39,583 nucleotides of DNA, from NCBI RefSeq assembly GCF_011045095.1, contig NZ_JAALDL010000027.1, positions 1-39,583 on the forward strand, read 5' to 3'. This stretch comes from Grimontia sedimenti (GTDB lineage Bacteria > Pseudomonadota > Gammaproteobacteria > Enterobacterales > Vibrionaceae). A program made the translations under genes and the position numbers. Of the stretch, positions 8,363 to 16,643 are shown in pieces (the stretch's first letter is position 1; each line of letters begins with the position of its first letter). Under the pieces are notes generated by a model, which did not search any database, had not been told where the DNA came from, and worked only from the letters and a program-made list of their open reading frames with translations.

Positions 8363-9997
8363 ATGAACGCCTTGTCCATCAGGCAACGTTTATCGTTGAT
8401 CATCGTGATTGCCCTGTTGTCTTTGGTTTCAGTCACCACCATCTCGCTGATCATCAAGCGAGATAACATGCTCGAAGAACGAAAAAATCAGATTCAGGTA
8501 TTAGTAGAAACCGCCGAGAGTCTGGTTACCCGCCTATACCAAAAGTCCCAGACTGGAGAGATTTCGGTTGAGGAAGCACAGCAACGGGCGATCACAGCCA
8601 TGGATGCGATGCGCTACGGCACCAACGGTTATTTCATGATTTATGACATGAAGTCCACCATGGTGCACCACCCTATTGCGAGCAACCTGATCGGTAAAGA
8701 TCTCGCCGACCTTCAGGACGTTAACGGTGTTTACATCATTGCGGAACAAGTGAAAAAAGCCAGAAATGGCGGTGGGTTCGTTACCTATCACTGGAAGAAA
8801 GCCGGGGCCGATGAAACACCTTACCCAAAAATTGCTTATTCTCTGCCGTTCAAGCCTTGGGGATGGGTGCTCAACACTGGATTGTATGTGGATGATGTTG
8901 ATGCCATTTTCTATGAGGATGTACGTAAGATGCTGCTGATTGTGGCGGCGGTGGCTTTGGTATTAGCCGGCATTTCATTCACCATTGCCCGAAGCATCAC
9001 CACTCCTTTGAGTACGTTGCAGCGCCAGTTCCAGAATGCTGAGAGAAACCTGGATCTCACCGTGCGCTCACGCCTGAAAGGCAAAAACGAAATCACGGAT
9101 CTTGGCCGTGCGTTCAACAACCTGATGAATGCTTTTGAAGAAACGCTGACAGGGATTGCGCAAGGTGCCAATCAACTCAACAGCGAAGTGACCAAACTGG
9201 AAACCTTGTCCAATCACATCGTTGGTGCGTCTACTCAGCAATCAGAAGATACCGGGAGCATCGCGGCATTGGTGGAAGAGTTTGCCGCCAGCATCAATAC
9301 CATTTCCCATGACGCAGACAAGATGAAGTCGCTGTCGAATGAGAATGGTGCTCAGGCTCAGCAAGGCGCCAACACCATGCAGTTGACCATCAGCAATATG
9401 GATCAGATGTCTGAGAAATCTCAGCGTTCAAGTTCAGCAGTGGCAGAGCTCGACCAGCACTCCAAAGAGATTGAAGGCATCATTAGCGTGATTAACGATG
9501 TGGCGGAACAAACCAATCTTCTCGCCCTGAACGCAGCGATTGAGGCAGCACGCGCCGGTGATCAAGGGCGTGGCTTTGCGGTTGTGGCTGATGAAGTACG
9601 TAATCTCGCAGTTCGCACTTCAGATTCCACCAAGCAGATTGCTTCTACGATTCAAGAGCTCAGAAGCGGCATTGAAACCACGGTCAGTCATATTGAAGAC
9701 AGTGTCTCTGTAGTCAGCGATAACATGTCGCAAACCCACACGGCAGAACAATCAGTACGCGAAATGCATCAGAAATCGATGGATCTCATCAATATCATTG
9801 AAGAGGTCTCACGCTCATTGCATGAACAAACCATCGCAAATCAGGAGTTAGCACGCCGTATTCAGGGTATTGCCGATATGGCCTCCAACAACCATGAATC
9901 AGCGGCCGACGTTCAGGGCTCAGCCCGTGAAGTCAATGATTTGGTGGGCAAGTTCAGAAGCTCAGTGAGTCGCTTCAAGGTATCCAGCGCCATCTAA
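8363..9997 (+). CDS. Methyl-accepting chemotaxis protein with single Cache sensor
   Basis: 544 aa from the ATG at 8363, which has AGGGAGAG just upstream. The 21 extra in-frame codons before it lack a site. Domains in order: TM1 at about 10-30 ([22 protein letters not shown]); periplasmic sCache_2-type domain at about 35-190 ([58 protein letters not shown]); TM2 at about 193-215; HAMP at about 217-270; cytoplasmic signalling coiled coil with the conserved hairpin tip ([38 protein letters not shown]). The hairpin contacts CheA/CheW. sCache_2 receptors of this type often sense small organic acids, but the ligand here is unknown. There is no CheR pentapeptide at the C-terminus (ends KVSSAI). The gene is monocistronic with a strong terminator 45 bp downstream. 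Confidence 0.95.
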   Translation: MNALSIRQRLSLIIVIALLSLVSVTTISLIIKRDNMLEERKNQIQVLVETAESLVTRLYQKSQTGEISVEEAQQRAITAMDAMRYGTNGYFMIYDMKSTMVHHPIASNLIGKDLADLQDVNGVYIIAEQVKKARNGGGFVTYHWKKAGADETPYPKIAYSLPFKPWGWVLNTGLYVDDVDAIFYEDVRKMLLIVAAVALVLAGISFTIARSITTPLSTLQRQFQNAERNLDLTVRSRLKGKNEITDLGRAFNNLMNAFEETLTGIAQGANQLNSEVTKLETLSNHIVGASTQQSEDTGSIAALVEEFAASINTISHDADKMKSLSNENGAQAQQGANTMQLTISNMDQMSEKSQRSSSAVAELDQHSKEIEGIISVINDVAEQTNLLALNAAIEAARAGDQGRGFAVVADEVRNLAVRTSDSTKQIASTIQELRSGIETTVSHIEDSVSVVSDNMSQTHTAEQSVREMHQKSMDLINIIEEVSRSLHEQTIANQELARRIQGIADMASNNHESAADVQGSAREVNDLVGKFRSSVSRFKVSSAI

Positions 9998-10042
9998 CCA
10001 TGTAAGCCCTTTTCTCCCTGTCCGCCCACTGCCGGGCAAGAG

Positions 10043-10082
10043 AACGAACAAAGCCCCATTAAGGGGCTTTGTTCGTTTTTTC
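10043..10082 (+). terminator. Rho-independent terminator of the chemoreceptor gene
   Basis: A 15-bp perfect stem (10043-10057 with 10063-10077, containing AAGCCCC/GGGGCTT), a 5-nt loop ATTAA, and a T-run to 10082. It lies 45 bp after the chemoreceptor stop. Confidence 0.93.
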
Positions 10083-10100
10083 CTTAGGTGGTTTAACTAT

Positions 10101-10143
10101 ACCCAAACGCCCTGAAAATGCAGGATTCAGGTCGTTTAGGTAT
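10101..10143. repeat. Dispersed hairpin repeat, copy 1
   Basis: Reads ACCCAAACGCCCTGAAAATG, then CAGGATTCAGGTCGTTTAGG. CCTGAA and TTCAGG pair as a stem, extended by ACG/CGT. A diverged copy lies at 22414-22455. Both are intergenic, so this looks like a small REP-like or regulatory element. Confidence 0.5.
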
Positions 10144-10383
10144 GAAACATGCTCTTAGTCTCTAAAGCTGCACATAAACACCACAATCATTAGCGATACC
10201 TTGAAGCAAATTTAATAACCCCGTCCAATATGTCCTAGGGTCTGTTGGTGTTGTCGGGGGATAATAATCTGTCAGGAGTCTATTCAGTGCACGCTATGCA
10301 AAGAATGTCGGCGTTGAAGATATTCGCAATGAGCTTTCGCGAAGCGGTTTTGGCCCTTTTTCCCTATATTGTTCAACGTCACC
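10144..10383. other. Intergenic stretch upstream of the EAL remnant
   Basis: No credible gene. Short open stretches in several frames (for example ARYAKNVGVEDIRNELSRS at about 10287-10342) may be debris of the lost N-terminal part of the EAL protein or of something else. CCTAGGG and CTGTTGG occur at 10234-10247 and recur in similar form at 10678-10693, on the far side of the remnant. Confidence 0.4.
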
Positions 10384-10671
10384 ATCTATGACCTTGGTTC
10401 TGGTTATTCCAGTCTCTCCATGCGGGCTAACCTCAATGCCGATTTCGTTAAGTTGGATCGGCAGTTTCTGGAAAACACTTCCAGCGAATCTGGGCAAGTA
10501 CTTTACCGACACATCAGCCAGGCACTGGAGGAGATGCACTACACTGTGATTGCAGAGGGTGTCGAGAATGACACAGAGATTTCCTTAGTCTTGGCGTGCA
10601 ATATCGACATTGCCCAATGATATTTCTATCACAAGGCACTGAGTAAGTCAGATATTGAAAAGCTCTTTTAG
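10384..10671 (+). pseudogene. Remnant of an EAL-domain cyclic-di-GMP phosphodiesterase
   Basis: One frame reads IYDLGSGYSSLSMRANLNADFVKLDRQFLEN, then YRHISQALEEMHYTVIAEGVEND, then IAQ-stop-YFYHKALSKSDIEKLF-stop. This is the C-terminal half of an EAL domain: the DDFGxGYSSL, KxDRxF, VIAEGVE and QGY(Y/F)F-(S/H)KPL blocks are all in order and in frame. Three signs of decay are visible. The TGA at 10618-10620 sits where the conserved Gly of AQGY should be (GGA to TGA). The first Asp of the catalytic DDFG is Tyr. Everything upstream, including the EAL motif itself, is missing. There is no start codon with a plausible ribosome site. It is almost certainly non-functional. Confidence 0.85.
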
Positions 10672-10829
10672 TTTCGACCCTAGGGGGCTGTTGACCATGA
10701 AATGAGGGATTTCCGCAAGCAGATAACATAATGGGGGGGAATTCCCCACCCCGGCAACCCAAGACGCAGAATTTCCGCTGTAAGACGTTGTTAAGCTTTT
10801 TATACCAAACAACACAAGGATGCACTTCA

Positions 10830-12020
10830 ATGCCGCTTATCTCAGGAAATCTTAGTCATTTTGCTAACCCAAAATCTGACCCTTCAACTTGTTACTCCGA
10901 CCAGCAAAAAGAAGTTCTGAGTGTTAGCGCAGCAGAAAGTGCCATCACAGACATTACTCAGTGGCCGGGTTACGAAGAGACGCCACTTCTGAGCCTTTCT
11001 GATTTAGCCCGAGCCAGTGACCTAGGTAAAATTTGGTACAAAGACGAATCAAAACGCTTTTCGTTGAAAAGCTTTAAAGCGCTGGGTGGCGCATTCGCCG
11101 TCGCCCGTCAACTTCAGGCTATTTTGTCGCAAAGGTATGGCCAAACGCCAACCATAGCCGAGTTACTTTCCGGCGAGTGGAAATCACAAGCCAGTGAATT
11201 AGTGGTGACCTGTGCCACGGATGGTAACCACGGTCGTTCTGTTGCGTGGGGCGCTCAGATGTTTGGTTGTGGTTGTGTCATTTATATTCACCGCGACGTG
11301 TCTGAAGGACGCAAGGAAGCCATGGAGTCGTTCGGTGCCGACGTTGTAAGGATCACTGGCAATTACGACGACTCCATCAAAATTGCTGACGCTGAAGCGA
11401 AAAAACATGGCCGTGTGATTGTCTCCGACACCTCATATGAAGGCTACATGGAGATCCCCAAAGATGTGGCGCTTGGCTATACCGTTATGTTGTCTGAAAT
11501 CGTCTCTCAGATGGATGGCGAAATACCAACCCATGTTTTTGTCCAAGGTGGTGTCGGAGGTTTAGCTTCTGCAGTATGCGGTTACTTCTGGGACCTTTGG
11601 GGAGATAAGCGACCAAGATTCATCATTGTTGAACCTGAGCAAGCAAACTGCCTACAGCTCAGCGCCCAGGCCGGAGAACCTGTTGTGGTTGATGGGGAAT
11701 TGGAAACCCTGATGGCAGGCCTAGCCTGTGGTGAAGTCTCAGAACTCGCCTGGAGGATTCTCAGCAATGGTGCCGATGACTTTATGACACTGTCAGAGGA
11801 CGCTATACCAGCCACAATGAAAATGCTCGCCAAAGGTTTTGAGGGCGACCCAGCCATTGAAGCTGGTGAGTCCGCTGTACCAGGTTTGGCTGCCGCTGTT
11901 ATCGCGCGATCTCTCCCCTTCCTCTCGGAAGCACTTTCCCTTGACGAGAACAGTCGTGTGTTGGTTTTTGGCACAGAAGGGGCGACTGATCCAGAGCTGT
12001 ATAAACAACTTGTCGGCTAA
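10830..12020 (+). CDS. dpaL: Diaminopropionate ammonia-lyase
   Basis: 396 aa from the ATG at 10830, which has AAGGA 9 nt upstream. The longer frame from 10731 lacks a site. It converts 2,3-diaminopropionate (both enantiomers in E. coli DpaL/YgeX) to pyruvate and two ammonia, using PLP, in the cytoplasm. Fold-type II signatures are visible: the PLP lysine K83 in KSFKALGGAFAV after WYKDESKRFSL, the Asn-Gly block TCATDGNHGRSVAWGA (about 130-146), and the phosphate-binding glycine loop VQGGVGGLASAV. Length fits the family (about 400 aa). Threonine dehydratases and EutB share the fold, but KDESKRF and the TDGNHGRSVAWGA block are characteristic of DpaL. It lies tail-to-tail with an Lrp-type regulator and next to amidohydrolase and transporter genes, which suggests it performs the last step of a catabolic route. 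Confidence 0.9.
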   Translation: MPLISGNLSHFANPKSDPSTCYSDQQKEVLSVSAAESAITDITQWPGYEETPLLSLSDLARASDLGKIWYKDESKRFSLKSFKALGGAFAVARQLQAILSQRYGQTPTIAELLSGEWKSQASELVVTCATDGNHGRSVAWGAQMFGCGCVIYIHRDVSEGRKEAMESFGADVVRITGNYDDSIKIADAEAKKHGRVIVSDTSYEGYMEIPKDVALGYTVMLSEIVSQMDGEIPTHVFVQGGVGGLASAVCGYFWDLWGDKRPRFIIVEPEQANCLQLSAQAGEPVVVDGELETLMAGLACGEVSELAWRILSNGADDFMTLSEDAIPATMKMLAKGFEGDPAIEAGESAVPGLAAAVIARSLPFLSEALSLDENSRVLVFGTEGATDPELYKQLVG

Positions 12021-12037
12021 CGTTTCGTTACCACATT

Positions 12038-12072
12038 GAGGGCAGCCCAGATGATTGACTGCCCTCCTTTTT
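12038..12072 (+). terminator. Terminator between dpaL and the Lrp-type gene
   Basis: GAGGGCAG (12038-12045) pairs with CTGCCCTC (12059-12066) across a 13-nt loop, followed by CTTTTT. It lies 17 bp after the dpaL stop, in the gap between convergent genes. Confidence 0.75.
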
Positions 12073-12090
12073 CCAAAGCAGTGTCCCTTC

Positions 12091-12576
12091 TTACGACTCG
12101 TCAATAGGAACGGTCAGCCCTGTTTTTACCCTGTCCATCACTACATTGGTATGGAAGCTTTTGATGTTCACATTGTCGAAAAAGGCCTCTCGTGTGAAGA
12201 CGTCGTACTCCTCCATATCAGCCGCGGTCACAATCAAAATAAAATCCGAGCTGCCTGTCACGTAATAGCACTGCTGTACTGACTTGTTAGCCTTCATTTC
12301 CTTCTTGAAGTTATGCATCAGATCCACCCTTTCTCTTTCAAGAGTGACTTGCACAACAAACGTCATCGCTTTCCCTATGGCTTTAGGATCAATAACAGAT
12401 ACATCAGCTTTGATGATTTTCTGTTCCCGTAACTTTTTTAATCTTCTTTGAACCGCCGCAGGAGACAGACCCACCATGTCGGCAATTTGATCAGATGTCG
12501 CCCGATTGGAGTCCTGCATAATATTGAGAATTTTCCGGTCAAAACTGTCGATAGAAAACGTTGATGAGCGTCCCAT
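12091..12576 (-). CDS. Lrp/AsnC family transcriptional regulator
   Basis: 161 aa. The N-terminal winged HTH at about 8-65 (FDRKILNIMQDSNRATSDQIADMVGLSPAAVQRRLKKLRE) is followed by the RAM ligand-binding domain at about 70-150 (MTFVVQVTLER, CYYVTGSSDFILIVTA, FFDNVNIKSFHTNVVMD). Family members form octamers or hexadecamers that bind small amino acids. The gene is divergent from the EutA-like gene, with 234 bp between them, and convergent with dpaL. It is therefore well placed to control the cluster in response to an amino-acid-like intermediate. DoeX, an Lrp/AsnC regulator, plays that role in Halomonas ectoine degradation. The start ATG has GGGAG 10 nt upstream. Confidence 0.9.
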   Translation of the reverse strand: MGRSSTFSIDSFDRKILNIMQDSNRATSDQIADMVGLSPAAVQRRLKKLREQKIIKADVSVIDPKAIGKAMTFVVQVTLERERVDLMHNFKKEMKANKSVQQCYYVTGSSDFILIVTAADMEEYDVFTREAFFDNVNIKSFHTNVVMDRVKTGLTVPIDES

Positions 12577-12810
12577 GCTCTTTTTACTCCCTGTCTATGT
12601 TGATTTCACTCGCTATCAAGAAAAGCTAGCAACCCGAAGCCTGATTATCCGCTTTGAAGGCGCATTTTCCTCAGCAACTTAAATCTCACTATAGACCACA
12701 AAAATTGCGGATTTCCCTCGTTAAAAGCGTCGTTATTTTGGTTTTTCTTCAATGTCGTCGCGAGAAGATGGTGTTGTTAACGAAATGTCATCAATACAAA
12801 TGAGGTAGTA
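12577..12810. promoter_or_regulatory. Divergent promoter region of the Lrp-type and EutA-like genes
   Basis: 234 bp with no ORF. It contains a short inverted repeat TTGAT-N10-ATCAA at about 12600-12618, next to the regulator start. This is a possible but unproven Lrp-type site. The promoters of both units should lie here. Confidence 0.45.
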
Positions 12811-13584
12811 ATGAAAGCCGTAGCCCTTTCGCCACAATACAGTTTGAGCCATCTGGCACCCGATGGGCGTGTTGGGGTTATCGCACTGGCGACGGATTTC
12901 AATATTGAGTACGAGCTTGCGACACTTCTTCCTGAAGATATTCGTGCTTTTACCAGTCGGGTAAAAAACATCAATCCACTGACTATCGAAAACCTAAAAA
13001 CCATGGCGCCGGATATTACGCGTGCTGCGGATTGTATTCTGCCAGGCACAGATCTCGATGTGATTATCTATGCATGCACCTCAGGCACGATTGCCATTGG
13101 CGATCATCAGATTAGAGAATTAATCCATTTAGCGCGCCCCGATGCCTTGGTGACAAATCCTGTCAGTGCATCTCTGGCTGCCTTCAATAGTTTGGGCGCT
13201 AAAAATATCTCTATCCTGACACCCTACACAGAGGCGGTGAACAGGGAGCTGGCTGCATTTTTTGAAACCCAAGGCTTGGAGGTTATTAACATTGCCGGCT
13301 TTGACTTTGAAGACGATACCGCAATGACGTTTATCTCTCCGGAAGATATAGCTCAAGCTGCCATAACGATTTGTGACCCGGAGGCTGATGCGCTGTTTAT
13401 CTCTTGCACGGCACTGCGCGCCGCTGAGGTAGTATCGCGTATCGAAACAGTCATCGAAAAGCCTGTGGTCACCAGCAACCTTGCCCTAATTTGGCATACG
13501 ATGACGCTTTTGAATGACAATACGCCAATAAAAGGATATGGTGTGCTTCTGGAAACGCCATACTCAATAAGCAATTCAAATTAG
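12811..13584 (+). CDS. EutA-like Asp/Glu racemase superfamily protein
   Basis: 257 aa, with GAGG 5 nt before the ATG. It belongs to the superfamily of maleate isomerase, arylmalonate decarboxylase and ectoine-utilisation EutA. Both catalytic-type cysteines are present: C89 in YACTSGTIAIG and C199 in FISCTALRAAEVV. Two cysteines fit a racemase/cis-trans isomerase mechanism, because arylmalonate decarboxylase keeps only one. Other superfamily marks are the N-terminal RVGVIALATDFNIEYE and the LTPYTEAVNRELAAFFE helix. It is the first gene of a plus-strand run (M20 hydrolase, TRAP, M24). In ectoine loci EutA accompanies the hydrolases, but its reaction has not been settled to my knowledge. Here it may racemise or isomerise the imported compound. 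Cytoplasmic. Confidence 0.8.
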   Translation: MKAVALSPQYSLSHLAPDGRVGVIALATDFNIEYELATLLPEDIRAFTSRVKNINPLTIENLKTMAPDITRAADCILPGTDLDVIIYACTSGTIAIGDHQIRELIHLARPDALVTNPVSASLAAFNSLGAKNISILTPYTEAVNRELAAFFETQGLEVINIAGFDFEDDTAMTFISPEDIAQAAITICDPEADALFISCTALRAAEVVSRIETVIEKPVVTSNLALIWHTMTLLNDNTPIKGYGVLLETPYSISNSN

Positions 13585-13670
13585 CGCCATCTGGGATCTA
13601 ACATGGCGCCAATCAAAAGATACCGTTAAAAAGAGACATTCAACCCAGAGCTACGGAGAGCTTCAAAACT

Positions 13671-14846
13671 ATGTCCAACCTGCCCCAACAACTGATCAGC
13701 GATATGGTTGCATGGCGACACCACCTGCACCGATTTCCAGAGTGTGGCTTTGACGTCAATCTCACCGCTGATTTCATCGCGGATAAGCTTCAGAGCTTTG
13801 GCATTGAGGTGGTACGTAACATCGGCCAAACGGGCTTGGTAGGCATACTCCGAAATGGCACCAGCGATGCCAGCATCGGCTTACGTGCAGACATGGACGC
13901 TTTGTTCATTCATGAGCAAAACGAGTTTGATCATGCTTCTCAGCACGAAGGACAAATGCATGCCTGTGGGCATGACGGCCACTCAGCGATGTTGCTTGGC
14001 GCAGCAAGCTATCTTGCAGCCAACTCGGACTTTGATGGCACGGTGTATTTCATTTTTCAGCCGGACGAAGAACATGGGTGTGGTGCTCAGGCGATGATTG
14101 ATGACGGCTTGTTTGAGCGCTTTGCCATTGACGAAGTTTATGGCATTCACAATTTTCCCGGATTGGCCGAAGGTGAACTCATGGTTAGGCCAGGTTCACT
14201 CATGGCCAGCGAAAGTGGATTCGAAATCAACATCGAAGGCGTTGGTGGTCATGCTGCCCTTCCTCATCAAGGTGTTGATCCGCTTGTCACCGGTGCGCAA
14301 GTCATTCTTGCGTTACAAACTATCGTATCCCGTAATCTCAGCGCCATCAGTGAAACGGCTGTGATTTCAGCAACAGAATTTATTACTGATGGCACCGTCA
14401 ATGTGATCCCCGGAAAGGTCACTATCAAAGGCGATTGTCGCTGTTTCACGGAGAAAACGCTGGAACACATCGAGCAGCGAATGAAACAAGTCGTTGCCGG
14501 TATTTGTGAAGCAGCAGGAGCAAACCACACCTTTCAATTCACCAATACCTTTTATCCTACCGTCAATTCACCCCAGCAAACGGCCTATGCGGTGGAGGCT
14601 GCGGAAAAAGTGCTAGGCAAAGGCAAGGTCAATGCGAGTTGCGAGCCACTGACAATCTCAGAAGATTTTTCCAGCATGCTGAGAGTCAAACCCGGTTGCT
14701 ATGTGCTGTTAGGAAATGGCACAGAATCGGTAGGAGGCTGCGCCCTCCACAACCCAAAGTACGACTTCAATGACAGCATCCTGCCTTTGGGTGCCCGTTA
14801 TTGGATCCAACTGGTCAAAGACCGACTTGGTAGGCCCAATGGCTGA
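13671..14846 (+). CDS. M20 (HipO/AmaA-type) N-acyl amino acid amidohydrolase
   Basis: 391 aa. Peptidase M20D features: WRHHLHRFPECGFD at the start; LRADMDAL (about 71-78); the metal site HACGHDGHSAML (C99, H101); the catalytic/metal glutamates PDEEHGCG (E133/E134); GIHNFPG (H160); and a final metal His in LHNPKYDFND. The dimerisation or lid domain lies at about 180-300 (GVGGHAALPHQGVDPLV). The family removes acyl groups from amino acids (hippurate, N-acetyl-diaminopimelate, N-acyl amino acids) and is cytoplasmic and metal-dependent. In E. coli, ygeX (dpaL) lies beside the M20 gene ygeY, so a DpaL/M20 link has precedent. It lies 86 bp after the EutA-like gene with GGAGAG before the ATG. The likely role is deacylating or opening the imported substrate. 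Confidence 0.88.
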   Translation: MSNLPQQLISDMVAWRHHLHRFPECGFDVNLTADFIADKLQSFGIEVVRNIGQTGLVGILRNGTSDASIGLRADMDALFIHEQNEFDHASQHEGQMHACGHDGHSAMLLGAASYLAANSDFDGTVYFIFQPDEEHGCGAQAMIDDGLFERFAIDEVYGIHNFPGLAEGELMVRPGSLMASESGFEINIEGVGGHAALPHQGVDPLVTGAQVILALQTIVSRNLSAISETAVISATEFITDGTVNVIPGKVTIKGDCRCFTEKTLEHIEQRMKQVVAGICEAAGANHTFQFTNTFYPTVNSPQQTAYAVEAAEKVLGKGKVNASCEPLTISEDFSSMLRVKPGCYVLLGNGTESVGGCALHNPKYDFNDSILPLGARYWIQLVKDRLGRPNG

Positions 14847-14968
14847 CCTCTCATAAGCGACTCCCGCTCTTCATAGGGCACAGATCCAAAAGCACAAAAG
14901 CCGCAAGTGGCACCGCCGTCTTGCGAGGGACAGTGCTGTCTGAATTTCGACATACGAGGAATGTAAGG

Positions 14969-16012
14969 ATGAAGCAATTTGGCATTATGTTATTGAGTCT
15001 TGGCATGATTTTCAGTGCTCAGGCAGAAACGTGGAAGTTTGCGTCTGAAGAGGACAAAACCGACGTGCAAGACATCTACGCGCAAAAGTTCGCGGAGGTG
15101 ATCAAGAAAGAGTCTGACGGAGATATACGCGTCCGTATTTACTATTACGGTCAACTCGGTACTGAGAATGACATCGTTGAGCTGGCAGCCAAGGGCACCA
15201 TTCAATTCGTGTCTGTCGGGTCAGGACACCTTGGCTCTTATGTCCCAGAAGTGCAAGCAGTCAGCCTTCCCTACGTATTAGGTACGGATGAAGTTGTGAC
15301 CCATAAAGTACTGACTGGAAGCCCGACCATTTATGAAAACCTTGCTGCTAAGTTTGAGAACGTCAACCTGAAGCTGCTTTCAATGATGTCAGAAGGCGAA
15401 ATGGTTTGGGGGGCTAACAAAGCCATTCGCACCCCCGAAGATTTCGCTGACCAAAAGATCCGCACCTTTACGTCAACCATCCCTGTTGAAACCTATAAAA
15501 CGTTTGGGGCAACCCCAACACCACTGTCTTGGGGTGAAGTCTATGGTTCTCTGCAACTGAAAACCATTGATGGCATGGTTAACCCTATCTATTTCATCTA
15601 CAACGCTAAATGGCATGAAGTACAGGATTACCTGATGTTCCCTGGCCAACAGCCTTACGTCAGCACGGTTTCCACCAACAGCAAATGGTTCACCGAACTC
15701 GCGCCTGAAAAGCAAGCCATGGTGAGAAAAGCGATCAAAGAAGCCGACAAAGCCGCTTATGACTATCAGCTGCGAATCAACCAAGAGAACCTCGACAAAA
15801 TTATGGCCGAGCGTCCGAATATGCAGGTCGTGAAGCTCAATGAGGAAGAGCGAGAGAGATTTAAGCAGCTGAGCAAAAACTTGCACGAAACTTACTTCGA
15901 TGTTGTCGCAAATACCTATCCAGCCGAAGAACAAGCTGCGGCCAGGAAAGAGGCCAAAGCCATTCTCGAAAGTCTGATTCAGGAAGTCAAAGTCGCGGGT
16001 TCACAACAGTAA
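14969..16012 (+). CDS. TRAP transporter substrate-binding protein (DctP family)
   Basis: 347 aa from the ATG at 14969 (GAGGA 8 nt upstream). Signal peptide MKQFGIMLLSLGMIFSAQA, with cleavage before ETWKFA. The DctP fold shows in FAEVIKKESDGDIRVRIYYYGQLG, VSLPYVLGTDEVV and IRTFTSTIPVETYKTFGATPTPLSWGEVYGSLQ, which contains the region where the conserved substrate-carboxylate-binding Arg lies. WHEVQDYLMFPG follows, with a C-terminal helical tail. It captures a carboxylate-bearing solute in the periplasm and delivers it to the DctQM membrane parts. Ectoine TRAP binders (TeaA, UehA) belong to the same family, but family membership does not give the ligand. It is co-directional with the M20 gene after a 122-bp gap. 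Confidence 0.93.
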   Translation: MKQFGIMLLSLGMIFSAQAETWKFASEEDKTDVQDIYAQKFAEVIKKESDGDIRVRIYYYGQLGTENDIVELAAKGTIQFVSVGSGHLGSYVPEVQAVSLPYVLGTDEVVTHKVLTGSPTIYENLAAKFENVNLKLLSMMSEGEMVWGANKAIRTPEDFADQKIRTFTSTIPVETYKTFGATPTPLSWGEVYGSLQLKTIDGMVNPIYFIYNAKWHEVQDYLMFPGQQPYVSTVSTNSKWFTELAPEKQAMVRKAIKEADKAAYDYQLRINQENLDKIMAERPNMQVVKLNEEERERFKQLSKNLHETYFDVVANTYPAEEQAAARKEAKAILESLIQEVKVAGSQQ

Positions 16013-16037
16013 TCGGTTGCCTTCAGGGAGCACTGTG

Positions 16038-16643
16038 ATGCGCTCTTTGAAGGCACATTTGCCTTTCTTCGAGGCAAGCAGACAAGATGTGGGACGTTTT
16101 ATGAAACATCTGCTGAAGAAAATCAGTGCGTTTACTGAGCAATTGGAGCGGGTTCTAATTATCAGCGGCATCATTGCCATGATGGTAAATTCCACCGCCA
16201 ACGCTATTGGACGGTACGCGTTTAATAAAAGTATTTTCTTTTCCGAAGAGCTTAATCAATTCCTGATTGTCGGCGTGACATTCATCGGCTTTGCCTATGC
16301 TGTTCGGAAAGGACGTAACATCAGAATGACCGCGCTTTATGACGCGCTTGGCTACAAAGCCAGAAAGGTTCTAACGACTATCATCGCTCTTTTTACTGCC
16401 CTTCTGCTGTTCTACCTCGCGTACCTGTCTGTGTTTTATGTTGCTGAACTTAAGAGCATTAACAGGCTCAGCCCTGCGCTGCAATTTCCGGTGTATTACA
16501 TCTACGCCATTATTCCGATTGGATTCGCGATGGCCGGTCTTCAGTACGCCATGAGTTTTGCCATGAACCTCCTTCACCCGGAAATCTACGTTTCTTTGGA
16601 TGTCACTGAGGAAGAAGAAAAAGACAGTATGGGAGCACTCTAA
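16038..16643 (+). CDS. TRAP transporter small permease (DctQ family)
   Basis: 201 aa from the ATG at 16038, which has AGGGAG 7 nt upstream. The longer TTG start at 16017 is less likely. Four membrane segments are visible: about 45-65 (VLIISGIIAMMVNSTANAIGR), 78-100 (LNQFLIVGVTFIGFAYAV), 115-140 (VLTTIIALFTALLLFYLAYLSV) and 160-185 (YIYAIIPIGFAMAGLQYAMSF). The DctQ signature FSEELNQFL with the RKGRNIRM loop is present. The N-terminal extension of about 30 residues before the first helix may be partly untranslated, and an ATG at 16101 is an alternative. Its stop overlaps the start of the large permease by one base (TAATG). Confidence 0.9.
   Translation: MRSLKAHLPFFEASRQDVGRFMKHLLKKISAFTEQLERVLIISGIIAMMVNSTANAIGRYAFNKSIFFSEELNQFLIVGVTFIGFAYAVRKGRNIRMTALYDALGYKARKVLTTIIALFTALLLFYLAYLSVFYVAELKSINRLSPALQFPVYYIYAIIPIGFAMAGLQYAMSFAMNLLHPEIYVSLDVTEEEEKDSMGAL

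Noticed and set aside
10731-10829. N-terminal extension of dpaL (33 codons)
   Set aside because: It has no ribosome site and covers the low-complexity GGGGGGGAATTCCCC region. AAGGA is correctly placed before the ATG at 10830, and DpaL length fits.
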